From: Gambelia wislizenii
Lineage: Eukaryota > Chordata > Lepidosauria > Squamata > Crotaphytidae
Direction of reading: 5' to 3'
Assembly: GCA_030847615.1 (NCBI GenBank)
Contig: JAUMIR010000001.1
Span: forward strand, 251,103,187-251,167,186
Length of the DNA: 64,000 nucleotides
In this document: in pieces, positions 13,401-28,400 of the stretch
Layout: each line of letters begins with the position of its first letter
Numbering within the stretch: the stretch's first letter is position 1
Translations under genes and position numbers: made by a program
Notes under the pieces: generated by a model
What the model saw: only the letters and a program-made list of their open reading frames with translations
Database searches by the model: none
What the model was told of the DNA's origin: nothing

Positions 13401-16400
13401 CAGTATGTCCTTGAAACATTAGATGCACAGTCCAAACATGTGACAAGACCAAAAACCTGCTGAATGTCATGTCATTATTATATATAATTTAGTTACACTG
13501 CAAATTTAGTTAAAATTCAAGTTTACCTCATGTAGACTGTGTACCAGGCTACAGGCATTTATTTTTTTAAAAAAAGACATACAAGAAACTTGTTGCATAA
13601 ATATTTCTAACATAATATGTTCAAATTAGATTCAGATTGATAATAAAGGAGTCCTACATAGAATAATAGAACCATAGAGCTGGAAGATACAACAAGGGCC
13701 ATCCAGTCCATGCAGGAATATACAATCAAAGCACTCCCCAGCCTCTATTTAAAAATCTCCAAAGAAGGAGACTCCACCACACTCTAAAGCAGCATATTCC
13801 ACTGTCGAACTGCTCTCACTATTAGGAAATTCTTCCTAAGGGACTTTAGTCTGCACAAGACACTATTGGTCGTTATAATTCTCATTCTTTATTTATACAA
13901 GTCTATTAACAAAGCAAAGTAAGATCTGTGTAATTCATTAACTTACCGTACTGTGAATCAACTCCATAGGTTCTATCAAGTATATGTAACTACTGTCTTC
14001 AAAAATACCACTAGAAGGAAAGGGGAGGGGTGAGATTTCAGAACACTACAGTCACCAAGAAATAAGTCAACAGGATCACAGACAAATTCTCATAGTGAAA
14101 TATGTGAATATTCCAGAGGTCATTTAAGAATAGCATAAGAGCATGTTGCAAAATGCCTTCTGCGACTGTTATGAAAATATCTGCATTAGTGGGGGAGGGG
14201 AAAGGAAAATTATTACAGTAATTGAGGGGATGAATACATCTACTTATATCCAATTCCAATCTTGTTTTCATACTTACTTTGAGCTAAATTGACACTGGTG
14301 CATAACTTAAATCAAACTGCATGATTTACCACTGTTAAAAAAAAAATCCACCACACCCTCCATGATTAATGAAATCCCAAATATTCCACTCTTCAGAATA
14401 CAAAACTACTTTGTTAGAGCAAACTACATAATCAGCACATTTCCCTGCTGAAGTGAGATGCCTCTCAAGCATAGCAGTGTGTGGCTATCATACTCTATTT
14501 GTCCCCAGCATCTGATATATTGGGAGCCATACTGTTTTCAAACACTGTTCCATTTAAAATTAATTTTAAGTGATAAATCTGCTCAAAAGAAAAGTCACAT
14601 GACAATATCAAATATCATATTAAAAAATTTAAAAAGCAATCTAAATTATAATAAGCACTTTAGCCAAATAGTTTATATGAGTAAATGTTTTTAAGAACCA
14701 AGAAATGCACTGGGAAAAACACAGCTCTAATTTCATAAACATATTAGCTGCTACTCCTAAATACCCTAAAAGCACCAGATCCCATCTGATATTGGAAGCA
14801 GGGTCAGCTCTGGTTAGTACTTGGATGGGAGACCACCAAGGCATACCAGGCGCTGTAGGCTATATTTCAGAGGAAGGAACTGGCAAAATCACCTCAGAGT
14901 ATTCCTTGCCAAAGAAAACCCTACGAAATTAAGAGGGTTGCCATAAATTGACAGGAGACTTAAAGGCACATATACACACACACACACTGAGATGAGAGCT
15001 TTAGGAGACACTGGTCCAGGTACCTAGTAAGGGCTACAAAGAAGCAATGTGTTTGAGTTTTCTTTCCTCCCATTCCCTTGGCTTCTCATGCACTAAACTC
15101 CAGAAAAGATATTCTAGTTTATTAGGCTATAGTTTCCCTTATGACGCCCAAACCTGAAAATTGTGGTTTAAGCACTTCCTGAAAACTGTAGTTTGCAATT
15201 ATGCTTTGCAGAGAGCACTTAAACCCATTCAGATGTGGCAGGTGAGCATGTTGAATAAACCACAAAGTGGCTTGTGTCTGAAGTTGGACACATGGGAAGA
15301 GGAGGGGACTATCAGGCTTGTTCACAGTGTAAATTGGAGTATAAAGTTGGATTGTGAACAGTACATCTGAACCAGGCCTAAGTCAGAGATTCACTAAAAG
15401 CACCAGTTATCCAGTAATGAGGGGTGTAACAATTGCCTTGATTTTGTTGCATCTCTTCAAGTTCCACCTGCATTTTCTTCTTATTCATACTGGGTTTCAG
15501 CTGCCTTGAATCCCATTTGAGGGGGAAAGCAGGATATAAATTCAATAAGTAAATAAATAAAGTTTTGTGACATTTGTGCATTATAAAGTTATACAGAACA
15601 TATTATCTATTTGTGGAGGAACAAGAAGTACAGTAGCACCCCCGCATCCGCTGACTCACCATCCGCTGATTCAGTTATCTGCAGTTGGTGACAACAGGGG
15701 TGGACAGGGGAGGGAGGGGAGGAGGAGATCTCACCTCCCTTCTCCCTTCCCCTGGGATGGCTCCAGTGGCAGTGCTGGTGATGTGGGGGGGGGGGGCAAA
15801 GGGAGAAGAGGAGGGGAGATCTTGTGGTTGGTGGCTGGGGCTCTCCAGAGGCCTTGGCAGTGTGCAGCAGTGGCTGTGGTGGTGGAGGAGGATGCCTGGG
15901 AGGCCGCGGCAGTGGCATGCATGATGGCAGTGGTGGTGGTGGTGGTGGTGGAGGACGGCTAGGAGGCGGAGGCCTGGGCAGGCCAGGTTGAGGTAGCAGT
16001 GGCAGCCTGGGCCATGAGCCTCCCTCTCTTCCTCCTCCTCTTCCAGGGTGTTCGCTATTATCCACAGATTTCATTATCCATGGGAGCCCCCAGAACCAAT
16101 CCCCCACAAATACTGGGGTGCTACTGTATCAGACTCCCTCACACACCAAAAAGTGTGGCCTTGCAATTTTCCACTTGCATGTTATCCTGGATATCGGGTT
16201 CTAAGGCATCCCATTTTATATGAGACGTCCCATATTTGGAGACATGAAGTCCAGTCCCAAAACAGGGCCATACTAGAAGGCCCCAATCCTGTATTCTTTA
16301 GTGTTCGTGGGAAGAGGAGATGCCAGTCTTGCTCACAATAGACTGAACCTAGAGCATTTGGTATGTAGCAAAATGGCGTCAAATTACATACAACAACACC

Positions 16401-19400
16401 AACAATATTTATTTATTTATTTATTTATTTATATCCCGCCCCTCTACAAAATGCAATCGGGGTGGCTTACAACATTTAAAAATATACATTTAAGACCCTC
16501 CATCCCACCCACCCCTTAAAATACAATTAAATAATTCAAAAAATTAAAACATACTTAATAAATACTAAAAATAAGAATAAACAATAAACAGTGACTGTTT
16601 CGGGATCGGGCTAAATTAGATTTTTCTTTTTGATGGCCGGGTATCTATTCAGGGAAGGCCCACCAAAAGAGATCTGTCTTAAGAGCTTTTTTAAAGCTAC
16701 TTAGGGTGGTAAGATGACGGATCTCATACGGCAGGCCATTCCATAATTTAGAAGCAATAGCCGAAAAGGTCCTCTAGAAGGTCAAAGAGAGCCTAGTTTT
16801 TAAAGGTTGTAACAAATTCCTCCCAGAGGACCGGAGTGCACGGGGAGGATTATATGGAAGGAGGTGGTCCCAAAGATAGGTTGGACCCAAGCCATTAACG
16901 GTGATAATGAACACCTTGTACTGGGTCCAGAAACTTATGGGCAGACAGTGAAGTGATCTTAAGATTGGTGTTATATGGTCTCTTCTAGATGTACCCGAGA
17001 CCAATCTGGCATTAAAGCATAATAAACATTGGGGGGGGTGTTAGCACAGCTGGTGCCCACTCTTCTTGCTCTCTGCTCTTCAGGGGCAGGCAACTGAAGT
17101 GAGTGGTGTGTGAGGCAGGGCTATATAAGGCCCATCTCAATTCTCATGAGAGGAGGGCATCTTGTATGTAATCATTCTGATCTTTCATCTCATGGAAGCC
17201 TGGAACTCTCAGGAGAAGGTCTCCTTTCACAAAACTTGACATGAGCCTTACGTAGGCCTTCCTCACATGTATGGCCAGTCTTGACCAGGTCTGGCAACAG
17301 AGAGAATTGTCCTTTATTCTTAAAACTTGGCAACATACCTGGATGACCAGCAATAATTTCCAAGCAAGCACTTATGCCCCTCTTCCTCTGGGTTCAAAGA
17401 CAAGGCGAGACAAAGAGACAGAGATATGCAGTCTCAACTAACTTCCCAAACTGATGCCACAGTTCGCAACCACCGCTGCCAACTATGTAATAAGCTAAAA
17501 CTGGGACTCTCTCGTCTTGGAACCCCAGATTAGCTCCCCTGCAGAGGTAACCCCGAGTATCCTCACTCCAAGGAGCCCCATTCAGGCCAAAATGCTGCCA
17601 CTACTTGCTGAGTTTCCCCACTTTCACACACAGCGCAGGAAGAAGCTGTGCAAGGTCCCTGATAACAAGTGGAACTCTCTGCCACTATAAAATCAACTAA
17701 CTCCTCCCTCCTATCCCCAGAGAGAGACGTCAGAGTAGCATGATCAAGAGATATAGGCATGTGTAGACATCAGTGATAGGAAGATTAATAAGTTTACTTT
17801 ATTCAAGTGGGTTCAAGTCATGCAATCTCATGTGAGGCAGGGTTCTCCCAAAACCCAGGTATGCTTAAAGTTACAGACATAGCAAGGTATTAAAATCAAT
17901 CATTCTAAGTTACATTCAGTTGCTAAATTTAGCTACATCCAACCAAAGTGGAGAAATTAAAATAAATTCCCTAATACAATCTAAACAGGCCCTATAATTC
18001 CTACTCACTACTTTGCAGTCTGTTGCCTTCAGAAGGTACCAGAGAAAGCTGGGAACTAAGCCAAGTGGCTCTGCTCTACCAGCCATTGTCCAGTCTTTGT
18101 TCAAAGCCACATAGTCTCAGTCTGGCAAAATGGCTTCACACAAAAGCAGTTATATCTTAGTTAGAGTTCCCAGGTCTAGAGCTGTAATTGGCCATTTCAG
18201 GTCTGGTGATGTGATGTCATTGATGATGTCATCTCATTAGCTTCTGTGGAGGTGGCGTTTAGACCCTCCCTTCCATTAAACTTTTCCTTACCTGATACTG
18301 GGGATACTATGTTTCAAATTATTTGTAAAGATTAGATAATTGATATTAATCATTCAGTAACATAACAAGATTAATGTAAGAACTTTATTAGAAATGAGTA
18401 AGTTTTTCTCTGCTTACATCACATTGCTTTGGAAATAATTCCAAAGCTCAAAAAATAGTGTCTCTTTTTCCACCTCCACCACAACTCTGCCCAACAGTCT
18501 CTCTGTCAGTCCTTCACTCTACAAAATATATCCCTCTCTTCCCCTTGAATACATTAGCTAACCAGGAGATGATGGCAAAAACAGGGGCAGGATTCACTTA
18601 AACAGGAGAGAAGAGTGTTTTTCTCTTCTTCCTCTAGTGTCTTTCCTCTAGTGTCTCTCTATCAGTTCTTCGGAGATAATCTTCCATGGTTCACAGCACC
18701 TGGATACACTACTGCTACTACAACTGACAGCATCAGCTCATGAGGATGCTGGAGATAGGAAAAGCCTTTCCCCTTTCATCTCCCTAGGCCTACCACCAGC
18801 TGTTTCCACTATCATCACCTTGCAAGGTAAGGCATTAAAGCATAGAGGGATGGCATATTTTGAGGATGATCCCTATGGAAGAGGGGGAACCTGGAAAAAC
18901 TTGTCCAGCTCAGATTTCAAATTGCAGCCGAAAGATAATTTGAAGGCTTTTAAACCCCACCTCTCATTTGCGGTGGACTTTAAAGACCATCAACATTAGC
19001 TTAATAGTGTGACCTCAGAAGAACTTTGTTAGAATCCCTAATTTATATTAGAGGACTCTTGACCCACTTTTCAGCTAGAGGAGAAGCAAATGTCATCATG
19101 TATAGGACAACTATTACAATACCAATTTCTTTATGCTAAGGAACAGAGGGTTAATGAAACTCCCAACAGTAACAACTAGATGAACTAGCAAGACAAGCCT
19201 GTAATTAGCAAGATACTTATCAGTAATATTAATACTTACTGGAGCCCATTACATGTGGAAAGTGCAGCTTTGGAGTCCTTGAGGCCTCTGATAATCCCAT
19301 GATAGTAACAGTGCTCTCCTCCCTAAGGATTAACAAACCTCCTTTAATTTGCGATATTTTCATTCAGTTTTACAAAGCATATTGTACAGCTGGGATGGCT

Positions 19401-22400
19401 AAGTAACTTCTTGGCTTCACTCCTTAAATGACAAATTATGATGTCTTTTTTGAATGCAGATTTTTTTTAGGACAATACAAAAAGGCTGATTTGGCTACAA
19501 TCCTAAACTTGCAAGCAAGTTGATAAAAAAATCAGGACTCAGTCACTCACAAATAACCAGACATAGCAATTAAGAATTTGTTTCTTTTAATACTTGTGAT
19601 GGAGTCTCCTGAGGAACTTCTAATAATCTATGATATCCTAATGAACTTTATAATCATCATTTTTTATTTCTTATATTTTTCAGAGCCAGGCTATTCTTCT
19701 ATTAGAATAGTCTGCTGTTTTCTTTAAAACGAGACATCCCCCCCACCCAGAGTAGTTACCAAAATGTTCAGTGGACTGAATTATCTAGTCTGTAATTTCA
19801 ACAGTATGAAGTATACTTCTGTAACTCACCTGAGAGTGTTATATTTATTTTAAACTGGAAAACTGAGGCTGCTAGGCTATCAAGAAAATCAATGAGAAAA
19901 TAAATTCATCAGATGTCTGTGCACCTATCCTCCTTGGTCTGAAAGGAGCAGAGAAGACTAAATGCAACCTGGTAGGGAACTGTTTAGACAAAGGAAAAGT
20001 CAATGGCTTTATGTTTTCCATGGTTTTTTTCCAGGCTGTGAGGCCATGTTCTGGAAGAGTTTATGCCACAGGCTGCCAGCCACAGATGCAGGCGAAACAT
20101 CAGGCATAAACTTTTCCAGAACACAGCCTCACAACCTGGGAAAAAAACACGGAAAACCTATGGATGCCGGCTGTGAAAGCCTTCAACTTCACCATCAATG
20201 GCCCTGCTTGTCTGTCATAGCTCCCAGGAAGATTTCACACTGTGGCCCTACTCATTCCAAAGAGCTTCTTCAGAGGCTATGAAAAAGCAATAATGCGTAC
20301 TACACTTCTGGTCTTACATTTCTAAATTATTTTATTATCTGTAAAATCTCCAGATACAAAACAATGGAAAAAACCCACCAACCTAAAAAGCCAAAAAGTA
20401 CACTTATGGGTAATAAATCCATTGTTTCTTTAGGGAATAAATGTAATGATACTTGCTGCAGAACACATGATTCCAAGGTTCCTCTCATTTTGTTGACTTT
20501 TATCAGGATTAATTAAATTGAATAAATTTAATTCAACAGAAAAGTTTAAATGTAATAGCAAAAATGGAAAGACAATTAAATATAGCTCTTCCATAACAAA
20601 AAGAATTACAGATACTCCCAAGTGCCAAGTATCTTGTTTATAGTGAGTAATTGTACTACTTGCCAAAATCAGAAACCCATCTAAGTACTGATAAAAACAA
20701 ATGAAGTTATATTTAGAGAAAGAGTTGTATTCAGAGCACAACACAGAAACTAGCAATATCCAGCAATTTGTATGCTTTCCATACTTAATGGGGGGAAAAA
20801 TGTATCAGCCAGAAAAAAATGTAAGGTATTACCATTTAACAGTTTGCTTTGAATTAGTTGTTTTTCCCTTTAACAAAAATTGAGAGAGAAGTTTTTAAAC
20901 ATATTTCCTCACATTTTATTAAAAACTTAAGGAATATTAAGTAAATAAAAGTTCAAGCAATGTTTTACACCTAGCTGATGGTGTCTACAAATTCTAGTCC
21001 TATTGAAAGACCACTCCTTTCTGAAATTAGCTTTCATTTTATTTGCAGTATCAATTACAGTCCTCCCTTCCAATTCGCTGGGGTTCTGGGCAAAGCACCA
21101 CTGCGAAAATGAAAAAACTACAAATAACCTCCCCGCCCCTGTTAAAGCGGTGACAGGGCTTACAAAGCCTCATCGCCACCCGCCCACACCCCACCAGCCC
21201 CTGTTAAAGTGGTGACAGGGCTTACAAAGCCCCATCGCTGCCTGTCTGCAACCCCCCCACCCCTCCTGAAGCGGCAACAGGGCTTGCAAAGCCCTGCTGC
21301 CCGCTGGAGGAAAGCCACTGAGGGTTTGCTTGGCTTTCAGTCCCCCCCCCCACAGGGAACAAAGGCTGGGCAACCCCTCAGGGCTTTCCGCAAATACTCA
21401 AAACCGCAAAATCCAAAGCCGTAAATGCCAAGGAATGACTGTAGTCTGATAATGGAGAAGTTCTCAATTTATACACGTGAGAGAAAATGTCTGCAGTTGC
21501 ATTGGCACAACACAAGACAGGGTTCAGCAAGAATGCTGGTTAATCAGGAATGAGCAGCATGCTAGTCTATGCTTCTCAGCCACTTCTCCTTGCAGAGGGA
21601 ATGGCTAAACAAACCATGAAGCTTCACTCTGACATTGGTTTATGTCATTTGTTAGCAGGTCATTCCCCTTTCTGATTTTGCTCCCAAGAAACCAAAGAAA
21701 GATTTTGTGTTCCTGTATGTCTTCAAATCCTCAGAAAGTCTTCAAGAGACCTTCATGGGTTTTTGAAAAATGTCAGTTACATCTAGAAGGATCATTTCCA
21801 ATTATTACATAAATGACAGCTAACATTGGGCTACTTTTCACTAGAATTTTATATACAAGCCTTGTTTTTGGTGGTCGGGGGGAATGACTCTTGCAGATAT
21901 ACGCCTGCTTGTATCAAAGAATCATAGAGAAAAGAATCATGTGCCCTCTTAACCTTCTCTTCCCCAGGCTAAACATACCCAGCTCCTTATGCCACTCCTC
22001 ATAGGGCATGGCTTCCAGACCTCCTACCACTTTGGTCACCCTCCTCTAGACACATTCCAGCATGTCCATATCTTTCTGGAATTGTGGTGCCCAGAACTGG
22101 ACACAGTATTCCAGGTGAGGTCTGACTAAATCAGAATAGAGTGGCACGATTACTTCCCTTGATCTAGATGCTATACTCCTATTGATGCAGTCTAGAATCA
22201 CATTGGCTTTTTCAGCTGCTGTGTCACACTGCTGTCTCATGTTCAGTTCAGTATCAATAGTGGTGACAAACACAATGCATACAAAAGTCCAAGATGTCAA
22301 GAGAGGAAATGCACAAAGTGCTTTGTTTTGGCTGCCTAGAATATGAAAGGCCAGGAGTTTGTCAATGACAGCAACAAGGACTGAATTTGGAGCTGAAAAC

Positions 22401-25400
22401 TGGATTAAAAGTACCTGGAAGTCTACTTCAATTCTGCAAATTTTTGCTTTGGGGCCAATTTTCAGCCTGTTTTTGAAGATATGGGTTTGAGAGGGGAGCT
22501 GAGGGTACAGAGGGTCTAACATGTTTAACCAGAAATAATAAAAACAGGGAATCTGGGGGCTTGGGAGTCATAAAAAAGAGTTTGGGGCTCATGCAGGCTG
22601 CACTTTCACAAGCACAGTGCTAGGCAAAGAAACAAAGCCATGCATGGAGTGAATAGGCTAGTAGTGTTTTTTTTCTTTCTTGAACTAAGAAACAATACCT
22701 TTGAATACTGTGGTTTCCCATCTTCATAATGAATCTCCACATAATCAGAGGATAATAAATCACTACAAAGGAATGAGGGAAAGTACATAAATGTAGTTCT
22801 TTAAACAGCATTGTTTAAAAATGGCATAAACTCAGACTAATCATATCCATGAAAACATTTGTCTTTAACACAGAAATGCGAAACCAAACTAATAAAGAAT
22901 AACTTACCTTCATCATATCTATAAAATTTGCAATATATTTAACAGCAATGCTATTTCATATAGATTTGTATCATTATTGATGTAATACCCAATTCAACTG
23001 TTTTACTCAGAGCTTGCAAGAAATTACTTATAAATAATTAGTTACTTGTAATTAATTCCTTCTTCCAATAATGAGGGATAAGTACATTACAATTGCCATT
23101 TAACAAGAGGCAATTTCATTCTTTTTGCAGCATAACTGCAACTTTTTAATTGCTTTTGCCATTAAAGCAGTGTGGTCTCAGTAATCGTCTGTTCAAGTGT
23201 CACTTCAGGCTGTGCCTTGTGCTGCAGCTTCCTGCTCTGTCGTGAGTGTTCAAGCAATTATAAGTAGACAGGAGGAAAGTCCTGTTTCATACCACTGGCA
23301 CCAACCCTTATTTACTTTAAGGAAACTAAACATAAACATTTTGGTTGCTCTTAAGAAATGAGACAGGATTTTTTTTTAAATGACAATTATAACTAATTTG
23401 TTTGAGGGTTTAGAACTATAAACATCACTAATTACCTGAAGAATTGACATATTAAGCAGCATTTACAGCCTGCCTTTCCATTTTTCAGTGTCCAAGGTGG
23501 TTTATAGCCTACTAAAACCAACATAACAGTACAATTAAGTAAATACACCCAGTTAGAAGAAAAGCAGATAAGCAGATAAAAGTAGGGATGACCACCAATT
23601 ACAGGATTGAGTTTGGTCCCCATTTGAGTTAAGGGGGGGGCTTCAGAGGGGGAGGTCAATATTTGCAGGCAAACAGAAGTGAAACCTGAAAACTGACACA
23701 GGAATCAGAAAGAGGGCTCTCTTCTTCAAAAGAAAAGGAAGAATTGTGTGGGCAGGAAATTGCTCTTTTAAGGAATTATTTGGTTCTCACGTTTATTTAT
23801 TTTTTAGGAAAGGCATGAAAATATTGCTGATAAACATGAAAGCCATTAACTGCTATTGGTGCGCTCCCCACAGGAATCAAAGAGCTGTTACAATTACTGG
23901 TTAATAAAGATAAGGAATAAGGCTGAAAGATAGGGCTAAAGACCTGTGTGGTAATCTAGCCATTAAGTAAAATAAATACAAGTCAGAAGTTTTTCTCTAA
24001 GGATGTAAAAAGGGTTAAGTATAGGCTTCCCACTAAAGACCTGAATGCATATATATATATATATATATATATGTATATGAACACACTTTGTTCAACACAT
24101 ACCTAAACAGAGCTTCTGGCACATAAACTTAAATACTCCAGGCTTAAACAGCACATGCTTTCCCTTCAAATAAACATACGGTACCTTAAACCAAACTATT
24201 GTCCTGCTAATTTACTGAGCAGTTCAACATAGGGTGGAATTAGGAGGGAACAACAGCAAATAAGTAATCCATATCAATAAGTGCAAATGGAATCTTAACT
24301 CTAGGTTGGAAAGTTGTGGGTGTTTGTCATAAACCTCCAAGATTATTTTTATGTTATCAGTTGTACCATTAAGGAAGTAGGCAATTGTAGATGCCTTAAG
24401 ATTGGGAAGTTAATTTTGCAAATGAATAGTGGGCAACTGTATTCCTCCAGATGTTTTTTACCCACCACTCTCACTAATCTAGGGTTGCCCAGTCAGGAGA
24501 ATCCAAAATCCACAAGTAGTGACACCTTTGGGGGGCCAATTCCAAAGCATAAATTACATTATGCAAGCTTTTGAAGCTTTATTGGCTTCTTCACCAGGCA
24601 AAGATGTTAAATATCATACAGGAGAAAATTGGTGATGATGTTAGAGCCAGAGGTCTATGTTCCGTCTGAGATGTTGGCCTTGTCTACACTGGGGGTAAAA
24701 ATCCAGATGAAATTCAGGCTACTTTGGCCTGGAGACGCGGCACATGAAATTTGAATTACTCTTGCCCAGATTTAAGTGCCATACCTTACCTGCATTTGGA
24801 TTTTTACCCCAAGTAAAGCTGTGGGCCTTCACTACTGCTAGCCAACCATCCCCATAGTACTGCTGACACTCGTATGGGCCAGAAGAATGACAGGGCTCTG
24901 CCTAATCTGACGTCAGAATGAGCGGCCAGAGAGAGCAACTAGCACCGGGGCTTCCAGCACACTCTGAGTTCCGTGAAAGCACTAGTCACTTTCTCTAAAG
25001 TCAGAAGGAGTGGCCAGCCTCATGATGGCGGGGCTTGCCTACTGTTCTGACCTCAAAGAGAGCAACTAGTGCTGGGGCTCTGCCTTCAGAATGAGGAAGT
25101 AGTGCCAAGGAGGGGGAAATGGTGGTGCCTCCCTTCCTTTCCTCCCCACCCCAAATACAGTGCAGATGGATGATTTGTCTTACAGTTTTCTCTGGAGTTT
25201 CAAGCAAACTCCAGACAAAACTGTGAGTTTTCTAAAACCCTGGTTAAGGTGGTGTTCCCTGAATCTGGTGTGGGTAGGGCCATACATCATGTGGCATGAT
25301 CGCACCAGATTCAGGGGAAAGGCTGCAAGCTGTGTGGCATTATCAGGCCAGATCTGGGGTAGATTTGGGGGGGTTTCACTAGTGTAGATAAGCCCGTTGT

Positions 25401-28400
25401 CAGTTAAGATGGTATTGAGGAATTTCAATGCAGGCAGAGGCCACTCCCCTTACCGGCCTTGTGAAGACTAGAGACAAAGAGCAGTAAAAAAAAAGGTAAT
25501 AAAATTTCAACTCCATTAGCAACAGAAAAGTAACTTTTCTTTAGATCCAGCTGTCCTTGTCCTATGCGAAGCTAACAGCTCCTTTCTTAGACAGAGAACA
25601 TAGAATTTCACTTGTTACATCTGGAAAAAATGTTTAGGTGCTGCATAGGTAAAACTTCACATAGGACAGGGACAGCTGGCTCTCAAGAGAAGTTACTTTT
25701 CTGTTGTCAATGAAGCTGAAAAAAAACTGAGATCTTGGGATGACCCCTCAGCCCTGTGATGCATCACATCATGGTTACTTACAACATGTCACAAAATACA
25801 AATGAGAAACAAGTGAAAAAATATTTGTGTGGCTGAAAATTAAAATTTGCAAGCTCTACACTGAAAAGAATTTTTTTTAAAAAAATTCAGCTTGATTTTT
25901 AGCACTTTTGAAAGCACTGATTTTAATACATGGGAGCTGCAGCCTGACAAAAGAACCTTTTTTCGTCAGAAAGCTTTCCAAACTCTTCTTTTAATATGAA
26001 GTCGAAGGCTTCTTTTAATAACTTGCCACCATTAACCACTACCCCTCACTGGCCACATTTTCTTTTCCCTTTTTACAGCCAACTTGTGGAATTATTTCTG
26101 ATCAACAAAACAGTGAGCATAATTGTGCTACTCGTAATCACCAAATATTTCAGAGAGGAGGAGATGATGACAATGTTGATGAAAATCCAGGGCAATCCTA
26201 TCCATGTTTGTTCAGAAGCAAGTTGGATTTGCAACTTTAATATACTGAGTCTAATCTATCCTACTCATGGCTTCAAGGGTTTCCGGGGGGGAGGGGAGGG
26301 TAAAGCAGAAAGAGTTGAGGGGTGGGGAAGAGAAGAGAGATTTTTACACCAGCAATATGTTCTGTTGCAGACATGGAACAGGGTCGCTGAAAGATTTTTC
26401 TTTCAGACGACGTTCATCCAATTCCGTGCCCTCAACATGACTGTTCTGTTGTCACCCCGTGATATTTCAATCACGGGGAGAAGTCGTTAATGATCACCCA
26501 TTCTGTTTCTGTCACGGAATCACAGGTGGTCTGAAAGGTGTCCTGTTCCTCTCCCGCGATGACAGCTGCGGGGGGTAGGTCCGTTCTGGACACTTCCTTG
26601 CAGGAATGGGACACCCAAGTAAGTGGCACCCTTTTTTCCCTCTCCCTGGGTTACCTTTATGTTTTTGTATGTGTTTTCATGCTTTGTGTACTGTTTTGAC
26701 ATGGGGGGGGGTATTTTTAAATTTCCCTCCCACCCATTCTCTCTCAAGAACGAGCGGCATTTGGCTTCACTGCTGTAAAAGCAGCTTTAACGGCAGCTGC
26801 ATTTACAGCGGTGAAGCTGAGGGGAGAAGGAGGACATTCCTGCTGCGGGATTAAGGTAACTGTGAGAACATTTTCCTTAATCCTGTAGCAGGGACGGAAC
26901 AGGGGCTTGCGGAGCAGAAACGGGGCATTTGGCCCCTTTGTGAAAATCTCCAAGGTAGGAGTGTGGGAAGTGAAAGAAGCATCAATGCTTGTTTACAGCT
27001 CTGTGTGCCAAGATTGACAAAGAGATCGATCACAGATTAGCAAAGGCATATAGCACATTTGGAAGACTTTACAAAAGAGTCTGGAGTAATAAACACCTGA
27101 GGGGAAGCACAAAAATCATTGTGTATAGAGCCATTGTACTGTCTATTATCCTTTATGGGTCTGAAACATGGGTCACCTATCGCCACCACTTACGACTCCT
27201 CAAACGCTTTCATCAGCACTGTCTACGCACAAGCCTAAATATACACTAGTCTGACTATGTGATGAATGTTGCTGTCCTTGAGCAAGCAGGGATCACCAGC
27301 ATAGAGGCCATGATATTTAGAACACAGCTGCACTGGGCAGGGCACGTTTCTAGGATGGAGGACCATCGCCTCCCAAAAATACTACTCTACGGTGAACTCG
27401 CCACAGGTCAGCGTAAGAGGGGCGCTCCAAAAAAGCAATACAAAGACTCCCTGAAACAACATCTCAGGCTCTGCCAAATTGATCACCAACAGTGGTCCGC
27501 CCTGGCCTCACATCAGGAGGCATGGAGACACACTATCCACAATGCTGCAGCCTTATTTGAGAACTCACGCCAAACAAGTCTTGAAGAAAAACGACAACGC
27601 AGAAAGAATCACAACCCAGAAACATCATCCAATGAGACCTTCTGCTGTGTTTTCTGCAACCGGACTTGTTTATCTTGGATTGGCCTTTTTAGTCATCAGC
27701 GCGCTTGCAGAAAGCGCAGGATGAGTCCTTCCTGAATCTTTGTTTGTGAAGAAAAGCCAGAGAGAGAGAGAGAGGTGTGTGTGTTCCTGATCTGTTTACT
27801 TCCTGCTTGCATACAGAGGTCACTCCCCCTGCTTTTTGCGCCAAGTAGTTTTAGTGTTTTACAGCCCTTTGTTTTCACAAGCTAGAACTAGCACGCATGA
27901 GGCAACTCTGTCTCAAGATGTCTTACATACATGCATGACAGTCAGCTTTAGGGACTGTTCTATCCAAGTTAGATAACTCTCTTCTATCTACTTTTCCTAT
28001 CCAAGATATATTCTATGCCATAATAAATGTAAGTTCTGCTTTATAACTTTACCTGAGCATCCTGCATGTTTTATGTCCTGTTTTGTACCAGAAGCCCATG
28101 ATGCACTGGGTCTCTGCTGCAATCTGCTCAATATAAATAACAAAAATATCCTACAAGCAGAAGCTAGAAGAATGTGTAGCTAGGAGAAGTGGCCGGGGCG
28201 GGGGCGGAGAGTAGAAGTAAAAGGAGAAAAAGGATTAAGGTTAGACACAAAGGGATGGGGAAGGAAAAAGAAGACAAATATAGCCATAACTGGGAGTGGG
28301 GAGAAGGAGAAAGAGAAAAGAGAGAGAGGAAGCGGGACTAGGAAAGTAGGAATAAAGGGAGTAAGAGGGATGCAACTAAGAGAAGTAGAGAAAAAGGGGA

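Noticed and set aside
14749..14863. 5S rRNA gene
   Set aside because: The head is diverged and continues into a SINE body and tail; same for 63787-63889.
15567..16107. Long Val/Gly- and Pro-rich frames on both strands
   Set aside because: They come from G-rich and GGT-repeat composition inside the TA-flanked MITE.
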